From CALHKP01 sp963558075 (lineage in GTDB: Bacteria > Bacillota > Clostridia > Peptostreptococcales > Anaerovoracaceae): a stretch of 12,760 nucleotides of DNA. The notes beneath the pieces were generated by a model. It was not told the DNA's origin, did not search any database, and was given only the letters and a program-made list of their open reading frames with translations. The position numbers and the translations under genes are program-made. Of this stretch, positions 7,569 to 12,760 are shown one piece after another (the first letter of the stretch is position 1; each line of letters opens with the position of its first letter). The stretch spans positions 1-12,760 of the forward strand of contig CAUWFN010000052.1 of the NCBI GenBank assembly GCA_963558075.1, in the 5' to 3' direction.

Positions 7569-7841
7569 ATGTCAATTAAACCATTAGGAAACAGAGTAGT
7601 AATCAAAAAATTAGAAGCAGAGGAAAAGACTCAGGGCGGAATTATTCTTACAAGCTCAGCTAAAGAAGCACCACAGGTTGCAGAAGTAGTAGCAGTAGGT
7701 AAAGGAACAAAAGAAGAACCTATGGAACTTACAGTTGGCGATAAAGTTATTTTCTCAAAATACGGCGGAACAGACGTTAAGTTCGAAGGTGAAGAATATA
7801 CAATTATGAGCCAGTCAGACATTTTAGCAGTCGTTGAATAA
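7569..7841 (+). CDS. groES: Co-chaperonin GroES
   Basis: GroES is the heptameric lid of the GroEL folding chamber in the cytoplasm. The 90-aa protein begins MSIKPLGNRVVIKK, the standard GroES N-terminus. It has the mobile loop around EEKTQGGIILTSSAKEAPQ (18-36), in which the hydrophobic IIL (25-27) contacts GroEL. The body includes VGDKVIFSKYGG (56-67) and the end is SQSDILAVVE. The length is close to the usual 94-97 aa, with nothing missing. It is the first gene of the groE operon, 17 nt before groEL, behind a CIRCE-controlled promoter and a long structured leader. Confidence 0.97.
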   Translation: MSIKPLGNRVVIKKLEAEEKTQGGIILTSSAKEAPQVAEVVAVGKGTKEEPMELTVGDKVIFSKYGGTDVKFEGEEYTIMSQSDILAVVE

Positions 7842-7858
7842 TAGAGGGGGAATTGGAA

Positions 7859-9490
7859 ATGGCAAAAGAACTATATTATGGAGAAAATGCTAGAAAGAGA
7901 CTTCAGGATGGAGTTAATAAGCTTGCAGATACAGTAAAAATCACACTTGGACCTAAGGGTAGAAATGTTCTTATCAACAAGCCTTTCGGAGCACCTCTTA
8001 TTACTAATGATGGTGTAACAATTGCAGGTGAAATCGAGCTAGAAGACAGCATGGAAAACATGGGAGCACAGCTTGTAAAAGAAGTAGCAACAAAGACTAA
8101 CGACATCGTTGGCGATGGTACTACAACAGCAACACTTCTTGCACAGATCATAATTCAGGAAGGTTTCAAAAACGTTGCAGCTGGCGCAAACCCAATGATT
8201 CTAAAGAGAGGAATCCAGGGAGCTGTAGATGTAGTTGTAGACGAAATCAAAAAGAATGCAAAGAAAATTGACACAAAAGAAAGCATCGCACAGGTTGCAG
8301 CAGTATCAGCTGCTGATGACACAATCGGCGAACTGATTTCAGAGGCTATGGGCGAAGTTGGTAAAAACGGTGTAATCACTGTAGAAGAATCAAGTTCACT
8401 TGGAACAAGCCTTGAAGTAGTAGAAGGTATGCAGTTTGACAGAGGATACCTATCACCTTACATGGTAAACAACACAGATAAGATGGAAGCTGTACTCGAA
8501 AATCCACTTATCCTGCTAACAGATAAGAAAATCTCAAACATCCAGGAACTTCTTCCAATTCTAGAACAGGTAGTAAAAGCCGGCAGAAAACTTCTGATTA
8601 TTGCAGAAGACATGGAAGGCGAAGCACTTTCAACTCTTGTTATCAACAAGATTAAAGGTGTAATTGATGCAGTTGCAATCAAAGCTCCTGCTTTCGGCGA
8701 TAGAAGAAAGGCTATGATGGAAGATATCGCAGTTCTAACAGGTGGTACAGTAATTAGCGAAGAACTTGGATATGAACTAAAGGAAACTACACTAGATATG
8801 CTAGGTTCAGCTGCTACAGTTAAGGTTAGCAAAGAAAACACTGTTATCGTTAACGGAGCAGGTGCAAAAGAAGAAATCGAAGAAAGAATTGCTTCAATCA
8901 AGCACACACTTGATGGAACAACATCAGAATTTGATAGAGAAAAGCTTCAGGAAAGACTTGCAAAACTTGCAGGCGGCGTAGCAGTTATTAAAGTAGGTGC
9001 TGCAACAGAAACTGAACTAAAGGAAAAGAAACTGAGAATCGAAGATGCTCTTAACGCAACAAAGGCTGCAGTAGAAGAAGGTATCGTACCTGGCGGCGGA
9101 GTTGCTCTATGCAATGCAATTCCTGCAGCTTCAGAATATGCTGAATCACTAGATGGTGATGCAAAGACAGGTGCAAGAATCATCGTAAGAGCTCTAGAAG
9201 AACCAGTTAGACAGATTGCACAGAACGCAGGCTTCGAAGGAAGCGTAGTTGTTTCAGAAGTTAAAAACAGCGAAAACGGAATCGGATTCAACGCAGCAAC
9301 AGAAGAATATGTTGACATGATTAAAGCTGGAATTGTTGACCCTGCTAAGGTTACTAGATCTGCAATCCAGAATGCTGCATCAGCATCAGCAATGCTTCTA
9401 ACAACAGAAAGCTGTGTAGACGACATCAAAGAAGATACTCCTGCAATGCCAGGCGCAGGTGCTGGCATGGGCATGGGCGGCATGATGTAA
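7859..9490 (+). CDS. groEL: Chaperonin GroEL (Hsp60)
   Basis: GroEL is the tetradecameric ATP-driven chaperonin that encloses unfolded proteins under the GroES lid. The 543-aa protein starts MAKELYYGENAR at ATG 7859, 8 nt after AGGGGG (7845-7850). A TTG two codons upstream is open but sits too near that site. Conserved nucleotide-site elements are TLGPKGRN (29-36), GDGTTT (85-90), the catalytic aspartate of RIEDALNAT (396) and GGGVA (412-416). The C-terminus has the flexible Gly/Met tail (GAGMGMGGMM), shorter than in E. coli. The coding strand is strongly biased to a few codons, including AGA for Arg, as expected for a very highly expressed gene. That bias also creates long non-coding open frames on the opposite strand. 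Confidence 0.98.
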   Translation: MAKELYYGENARKRLQDGVNKLADTVKITLGPKGRNVLINKPFGAPLITNDGVTIAGEIELEDSMENMGAQLVKEVATKTNDIVGDGTTTATLLAQIIIQEGFKNVAAGANPMILKRGIQGAVDVVVDEIKKNAKKIDTKESIAQVAAVSAADDTIGELISEAMGEVGKNGVITVEESSSLGTSLEVVEGMQFDRGYLSPYMVNNTDKMEAVLENPLILLTDKKISNIQELLPILEQVVKAGRKLLIIAEDMEGEALSTLVINKIKGVIDAVAIKAPAFGDRRKAMMEDIAVLTGGTVISEELGYELKETTLDMLGSAATVKVSKENTVIVNGAGAKEEIEERIASIKHTLDGTTSEFDREKLQERLAKLAGGVAVIKVGAATETELKEKKLRIEDALNATKAAVEEGIVPGGGVALCNAIPAASEYAESLDGDAKTGARIIVRALEEPVRQIAQNAGFEGSVVVSEVKNSENGIGFNAATEEYVDMIKAGIVDPAKVTRSAIQNAASASAMLLTTESCVDDIKEDTPAMPGAGAGMGMGGMM

Positions 9491-9557
9491 TAAATAGCGT
9501 CGAAAATATATAAAGCATAACCAGATTAATTACACAATCAGACCAATCAGCAGATTT

Positions 9558-9597
9558 GAGACTGTTATGCGGGTATACCCGTATGCAGTCTCTTTTT
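9558..9597 (+). terminator. Rho-independent terminator of groESL
   Basis: GAGACTG (9558-9564) pairs with CAGTCTC (9586-9592). Above it, TATGCGGG (9566-9573) pairs with CCCGTATG (9578-9585) with G-U pairs, closed by the loop TATA. TTTTT follows (9593-9597). About fifteen pairs and a T-run make a strong terminator 67 nt after the groEL stop. Confidence 0.93.
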
Positions 9598-9781
9598 GCA
9601 TATACGGATAAAATACGGTAAATCGGGATATTAGTGTTTTGATCTGACATAGAGGCAGAAGAGTTATCAAAATCCGTGTTTTGAGATTTCGATAAACGAA
9701 AGAGGAATTCGTTGCTATCAATGAATTTGATGTGTAAAATTTGTTTGCGCTAAATAAATTTCTGGCTGATAAGGGGAAAAT

Positions 9782-9853
9782 ATGAAAATAATACGAATGA
9801 AAATCCGAAAAAAGCCTGATAATGTTATCTTTATTTATGGGCCGAATCTTTGA
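9782..9853 (+). CDS. Possible small ORF of 23 codons
   Basis: ATG 9782 is preceded at 5 nt by AAGGGG (9771-9776), the same type of ribosome binding site used by guaA and groEL here. The product would be MKIIRMKIRKKPDNVIFIYG followed by PNL: a short, basic peptide with no motif I recognise. No promoter is clear in front of it and it may be chance in an AT-rich stretch. A small peptide or a gene remnant are the alternatives. The frame and the ribosome binding site are visible; expression is unproven. Confidence 0.22.
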   Translation: MKIIRMKIRKKPDNVIFIYGPNL

Positions 9854-9933
9854 TAAAAAATTTGATTTTTGACCAAGTTACAGAAAAAATCTGACTGTTT
9901 TTAAAAAAATATGGCGAAAAGAAGAAAAAAATA

Positions 9934-9962
9934 TTGCAATATGGGAATTTTTAATGTAAAAT
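9934..9962 (+). promoter_or_regulatory. Candidate upstream promoter (P1) of guaB-guaA
   Basis: TTGCAA (9934-9939) and TAAAAT (9957-9962) are 17 bp apart and match the sigma-A boxes at 4 of 6 and 5 of 6 positions. The start would be near 9969, giving a leader of about 250 nt. The -35 lies inside a perfect 12-bp palindrome ATATTGCAATAT (9931-9942). An inverted repeat overlaps the predicted start, which supports a regulated promoter. Confidence 0.5.
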
Positions 9963-9965
9963 ATT

Positions 9966-9982
9966 TGTCAACAAGTATGACA
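9966..9982. promoter_or_regulatory. GlnR/TnrA-like inverted repeat at the guaB P1 start
   Basis: TGTCA (9966-9970), a 7-nt spacer, and TGACA (9978-9982) fit TGTNA-N7-TNACA, the consensus of the nitrogen regulators GlnR and TnrA of Bacillus, with no mismatch. It begins 3 nt after the P1 -10 box and would cover the transcription start, a repressing position. The right arm can also pair with a downstream CTGTC (GACAG 9979-9983 with 9993-9997). The match is visible; GlnR binding is inference and no glnR gene is in the window. Confidence 0.35.
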
Positions 9983-10035
9983 GCGAGATTTCCTGTCTAT
10001 TTTAATATCCGATTATAGTTAAGGGGATATGGATA

Positions 10036-10061
10036 TATTGTTCATTACATTACGAACAATA
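10036..10061. promoter_or_regulatory. Perfect 8-bp inverted repeat in the guaB leader (PurBox-like core)
   Basis: TATTGTTC (10036-10043) and GAACAATA (10054-10061) are perfect inverted arms around a 10-nt spacer. The right arm in context, ACGAACAAT, resembles the core of the Gram-positive PurR site (PurBox, CCGAACWWT), but the two half-sites point away from each other, unlike the usual pair. It could be an operator between the two candidate promoters or an RNA hairpin in the longer transcript. Confidence 0.4.
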
Positions 10062-10109
10062 AGCTACAGGAACTCTTTGATGTTTTGATTGTTTTTACAA
10101 TATTAATTA

Positions 10110-10138
10110 TGTTTAAAAAGATGATATTGTGATAGAAT
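10110..10138 (+). promoter_or_regulatory. Candidate proximal promoter (P2) of guaB-guaA
   Basis: TAGAAT (10133-10138) is preceded by TGA (10130-10132), forming the TGn extended -10. The -35, TGTTTA (10110-10115, 17-bp spacing), is poor, which extended -10 promoters tolerate. The start would be near 10145, about 75 nt before guaB. Confidence 0.45.
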
Positions 10139-10165
10139 AAAAATAAGTTTAATTGATTTGTAGAA

Positions 10166-10185
10166 GTTGTTTCTTCGGAAGCAGC
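10166..10185 (+). other. UUCG-tetraloop hairpin in the guaB leader
   Basis: GTTGTTTC (10166-10173) pairs with GAAGCAGC (10178-10185), with two G-U pairs, around the very stable loop TTCG closed by C-G. It ends 19 nt before the ribosome binding site AAGGAG (10205-10210), with no T-run after it, so it is not a terminator. It may stabilise the guaB mRNA 5' end or keep the ribosome site clear. Confidence 0.55.
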
Positions 10186-10219
10186 GCTTTGTTTTATAAA
10201 GAGGAAGGAGAGAGTAATC

Positions 10220-11728
10220 ATGGCTCAGTTTATTAAAGAACCATCAAGAACTTTTAATGAGTATTTGCTAGTTCCAGGCTACTCAACTAAGGAATGCAGA
10301 GTTGAGAACGTAAGTCTGAAGACACCGATTGTAAAGTTTAAGAAGGGTGAAGAACCGGAAATCACAGCAAACATTCCGCTTGTTTCAGCAGTAATGCAGG
10401 CTGTATCAGATGACAAGATGGCAGTTGCACTTGCTAAGGAAGGTGGAATTTCATTTATCTTTGGTTCACAGCCAGTAGAAAGCCAGGCTGAAATGGTAAG
10501 AAAAGTTAAGGCTTACAAGGCTGGTTTTGTTAAGAGCGATAGCAATCTGAAGCCTGATCAGACTCTTGCAGATGTACTTGCACTTAAGGCTTCAAGAGGA
10601 CATTCAACAATTGCAATCACAGAAGACGGAACTGCAGAAGGCAAAATTGTAGGTCTTGTTACAAGCAGAGACTACCGTGTAAGCAGAATGACTCCTGACA
10701 CAAAGATCAGCGAATTCATGACACCATTTGACAAGCTGATTTATGCTAAGGATGGTTGCACTCTAAGCGAAGCAAACGACATGCTTTGGGAGCACAAGCT
10801 GAATGCTCTTCCAATCATCGATGATAATCAGAGACTGACTCACTTCGTATTCAGAAAAGACTACGATAACCATAAATCAAACCCTAATGAACTGTTAGAT
10901 GCACATAAGAGATATGTTGTTGGTGCAGGTATCAACACTCGTGACTTCGAAGAAAGAGTTCCTGCTCTTGTAGAAGCTGGTGCTGACGTACTTTGTATTG
11001 ACTCATCAGAAGGATATTCAGAATGGCAGCTTGATACAATCAAATGGATTAGAGATAAATACGGTGATACTGTTAAGGTTGGTGCCGGAAACGTTGTAGA
11101 TGCTGACGGATTCAGATTCCTTGCTGATGCAGGTGCTGACTTTGTTAAGATTGGTATCGGCGGAGGCTCAATTTGTATCACAAGAGAACAGAAGGGTATC
11201 GGTCGTGGACAGGCTTCTGCAGTTATCGAAGTTGCTCAGGCAAGAGATGAATATTTCAAAGAGACTGGAATCTATGTTCCAATCTGTTCAGACGGCGGTA
11301 TCGTATATGACTACCACATGACTCTTGCACTTGCAATGGGTGCAGACTTCATCATGCTGGGTAGATACTTTGCTCGTTTTGATGAATCTCCAACAAACAA
11401 ACTGAACATCAACGGAAACTACGTTAAGGAATACTGGGGTGAAGGTTCAAACCGTGCGCGTAACTGGCAGAGATACGACCTTGGTGGAGACCCAAGAATG
11501 AAGTTCGAAGAAGGCGTAGACTCATATGTTCCATATGCAGGCTCACTTCATGACAATGTAAACCTGTCACTGAGCAAGGTTAAGTCAACTATGTGTAACT
11601 GCGGAGCAATCAGCATTCCTGAGCTTCAGGAAAAAGCAAAGATTACTCTTGTTTCTGCTACTTCAATCGTAGAAGGCGGAGCGCATGACGTAATCCTTAG
11701 AGATTCAAGCCAGAACGCAATCAGATAA
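10220..11728 (+). CDS. guaB: IMP dehydrogenase, Tritrichomonas-like divergent type
   Basis: The enzyme oxidises IMP to XMP with NAD+, the first committed step to GMP. The 502-aa protein is a TIM barrel with a CBS-domain insert at about 102-221 (MTPFDKL at 167-173; NALPIIDD at 195-202). Catalytic residues are clear: Asp261 (CIDSS), the loop GIGGGSICITRE with nucleophile Cys319, Asp358 (CSDGG), the flap pair Arg418-Tyr419 (NWQRYD) and Glu431. These numbers are the ones used for the Tritrichomonas foetus enzyme, which it matches, from memory, almost without gaps. Typical bacterial GuaB proteins are about 485-490 aa, with GPGSICTTR at the catalytic loop. The start follows AAGGAG by 9 nt. It is the first gene of an operon with guaA and likely binds the same NAD+ site architecture as the protozoan enzyme. 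Confidence 0.95.
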   Translation: MAQFIKEPSRTFNEYLLVPGYSTKECRVENVSLKTPIVKFKKGEEPEITANIPLVSAVMQAVSDDKMAVALAKEGGISFIFGSQPVESQAEMVRKVKAYKAGFVKSDSNLKPDQTLADVLALKASRGHSTIAITEDGTAEGKIVGLVTSRDYRVSRMTPDTKISEFMTPFDKLIYAKDGCTLSEANDMLWEHKLNALPIIDDNQRLTHFVFRKDYDNHKSNPNELLDAHKRYVVGAGINTRDFEERVPALVEAGADVLCIDSSEGYSEWQLDTIKWIRDKYGDTVKVGAGNVVDADGFRFLADAGADFVKIGIGGGSICITREQKGIGRGQASAVIEVAQARDEYFKETGIYVPICSDGGIVYDYHMTLALAMGADFIMLGRYFARFDESPTNKLNINGNYVKEYWGEGSNRARNWQRYDLGGDPRMKFEEGVDSYVPYAGSLHDNVNLSLSKVKSTMCNCGAISIPELQEKAKITLVSATSIVEGGAHDVILRDSSQNAIR

Positions 11729-11745
11729 TTATAAGGGGGTAAAAT

Positions 11746-12726
11746 ATGGATAACAATAAACGTCCAGAAACAATGGAAAGAATTAATACACCTGAGCTTG
11801 CAAAAGCTTTTATCGATGAACAGGTAGAAGCAGTTAGAGCGCAGGTTGGTGATAAAAAAGTTCTTCTTGCACTATCAGGCGGAGTAGACTCATCAGTAGT
11901 TGCAGCTCTTCTAATCAAAGCAATTGGAACACAGCTTGTATGCGTACATGTAAACCACGGTCTTCTAAGAAAGGGAGAACCTGAACAGGTTGTAGAAGTA
12001 TTTAGAAACCAGATGAACGCAAATCTTATCTATGTAGATGCTGTTGATAGATTTCTTGATAAGCTAGCAGGTGTTGATGAACCTGAACAGAAGAGAAAGA
12101 TTATTGGAGCTGAATTCATTAGAGTATTCGAAGAAGAAGCTCGCAAGCAGTCAGGAATCGAATTCCTTGCACAGGGAACTATCTACCCTGATATCCTTGA
12201 AAGTGATGGAGTTAAGGCTCACCATAACGTAGGTGGTCTTCCAGAAGATCTTCAGTTTGAGCTTGTAGAACCTGTTAAACTTCTATACAAGGATGAAGTT
12301 CGTGTTGTAGGTAAGGCTCTTGGTCTTCCTGATGATATGGTTTATCGTCAGCCATTCCCAGGACCTGGTCTTGGCGTACGTTGCCTAGGTGCAATTACTA
12401 GAGATAGACTAGAAGCAGTTAGAGAGTCAGATGCAATTCTGAGAGAAGAATTTGCTAAGAATGGACTTGACTCAAAGGTATGGCAGTACTTTACAGCAGT
12501 TCCTGATTTCAAATCAGTAGGGGTTAAGGATGGAGCAAGAACTTATGCTTACCCTGTAATCATCAGAGCTGTAAACACAGTAGATGCTATGACTGCAACA
12601 GTAGAAAACATTCCATTTGAACTTCTTGAGCATATTACAGACAGAATTACTCATGAAGTAGAAGGTGTTAATAGAGTACTTTATGATATGACACCAAAGC
12701 CTGTTGGAACAATTGAGTTTGAATAA
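11746..12726 (+). CDS. guaA: GMP synthase, ATP-pyrophosphatase subunit without glutaminase domain
   Basis: This protein adenylates XMP with ATP and replaces the adenylate with ammonia to make GMP. It has 326 residues. Residues 1-35 are a short lead-in with the FIDEQVEAVRAQVG segment, which in fused GuaA follows the glutaminase domain. The N-type PP-loop SGGVDSS (44-50) comes next, then KRKIIGAEF (116-124), QGTIYPD (143-149), HHNVGGLPED (159-168) and PFPGPGLGVR (203-212). The dimerisation domain ends KPVGTIEFE. Bacterial GuaA is usually about 510-525 aa with an N-terminal class I glutamine amidotransferase of about 200 aa. That domain is missing, and only 17 nt lie between guaB and this start, so there is no remnant. 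This is the split arrangement known from archaea. The ribosome binding site AAGGGGG (11733-11739) fits the start. Confidence 0.93.
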   Translation: MDNNKRPETMERINTPELAKAFIDEQVEAVRAQVGDKKVLLALSGGVDSSVVAALLIKAIGTQLVCVHVNHGLLRKGEPEQVVEVFRNQMNANLIYVDAVDRFLDKLAGVDEPEQKRKIIGAEFIRVFEEEARKQSGIEFLAQGTIYPDILESDGVKAHHNVGGLPEDLQFELVEPVKLLYKDEVRVVGKALGLPDDMVYRQPFPGPGLGVRCLGAITRDRLEAVRESDAILREEFAKNGLDSKVWQYFTAVPDFKSVGVKDGARTYAYPVIIRAVNTVDAMTATVENIPFELLEHITDRITHEVEGVNRVLYDMTPKPVGTIEFE

Positions 12727-12760
12727 TATATTAGAGCCAAGAAATGCCTATTTTACGGGC
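12727..12760 (+). other. Downstream end of the window, nothing assigned
   Basis: The last 34 nt follow the guaA stop. They contain no complete hairpin, T-run or start codon with a ribosome binding site. Whether the operon continues, for example into a glutaminase subunit, cannot be seen. Confidence 0.6.

Larger units (their letters stand above)
9598..10219. other. Long AT-rich intergenic region upstream of guaB
   Basis: This stretch of 620 bp has no convincing protein gene. It is clearly more AT-rich than the neighbouring genes. From 9598 to 9930 I see small hairpins: TCAAAA/TTTTGA (9667-9684), TTTCG-ATAAA-CGAAA (9687-9701) and ATCAA-TGAAT-TTGAT (9718-9732). There is also a run of short TACGG/TAAA repeats (9603-9627) and a 23-codon open frame listed separately. 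From 9931 on it holds two candidate guaB promoters, two operator-like inverted repeats and a hairpin just before the ribosome binding site, all listed separately. I find no guanine, PRPP or ppGpp riboswitch sequence that I can recognise, and no tRNA. Confidence 0.6.

Noticed and set aside
8947..9483. Long minus-strand open frames across groEL (178 and 149 residues)
   Set aside because: They are by-products of the strong codon bias of groEL. They have no ribosome binding sites, and the translations are low-complexity Ser/Ala/Pro-rich shadows.
9965..10008. Possible attenuator (TGTCA/TGACA versus GACAG/CTGTC pairing, then TATTTTAA)
   Set aside because: The stems are only 5 bp and no true T-run follows; I prefer the operator interpretation.
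10029..10088. 19-codon open frame in the guaB leader starting at ATG 10029
   Set aside because: AAGGGG lies only 2 nt before the ATG, too close to act, and the frame runs through an inverted repeat that better explains the sequence.
9598..10219. Guanine, PRPP or ppGpp riboswitch upstream of guaB
   Set aside because: I looked for the conserved core sequences and could not find them; the hairpins present do not form those folds. A covariance-model search would be decisive.

Overview
The window looks like the chromosome of a low-G+C, Gram-positive bacterium (Bacillota, most likely a Clostridia-type anaerobe). The evidence is a perfect CIRCE heat-shock operator, sigma-A-type promoters (TTGACT-N17-TACAAT), strong AGGAGG-type ribosome binding sites, a probable TTG start, heavy use of AGA for arginine, and a BaiN/HI0933-type flavoprotein. 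The lineage is inferred from these traits only. Nothing in the window is a recognisable mobile element, CRISPR array or phage gene.

Layout. 1-104: the 3' part of a tRNA-Leu(CAG) and its terminator. 105-4727: a promoter followed by sbcD-sbcC, a translationally coupled pair (ATGA overlap) encoding the Mre11/Rad50-type DNA-end nuclease. 4728-4819: a short convergent gap. 4820-7113, minus strand: sppA, then a flavoprotein gene 14 nt downstream, forming a two-gene operon. 7114-7568: a divergent control region with the groE promoter, CIRCE and a long, strongly foldable 5' leader. 7569-9490: groES-groEL, closed by a strong terminator at 9558-9597. 9598-10219: a 620-bp AT-rich gap with two candidate promoters and several inverted repeats. 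10220-12726: guaB then guaA, the two steps from IMP to GMP. The window ends 34 nt after guaA.

The most unusual part is the guanine-nucleotide operon. The IMP dehydrogenase is not of the common bacterial sort. It resembles, as far as I recall that sequence, the divergent enzyme of the protozoan Tritrichomonas foetus, and its catalytic residues fall at the same numbers (Asp261, Cys319, Arg418, Tyr419, Glu431). The GMP synthase that follows has only the ATP-pyrophosphatase and dimerisation domains. The glutamine amidotransferase domain normally fused to its N-terminus in bacteria is absent, and only 17 nt separate it from guaB. The upstream promoter has an exact TGTNA-N7-TNACA inverted repeat at its predicted start, the GlnR/TnrA consensus of Bacillus. 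This raises the possibility that GMP synthesis is tied to nitrogen status here.

The second point of interest is the groES leader. About 190 nt separate the predicted transcription start from the groES start codon, and the leader contains a 17-bp hairpin whose base can pair in two mutually exclusive ways. I do not recognise it as a known RNA family. The other genes are ordinary housekeeping genes with intact catalytic motifs.
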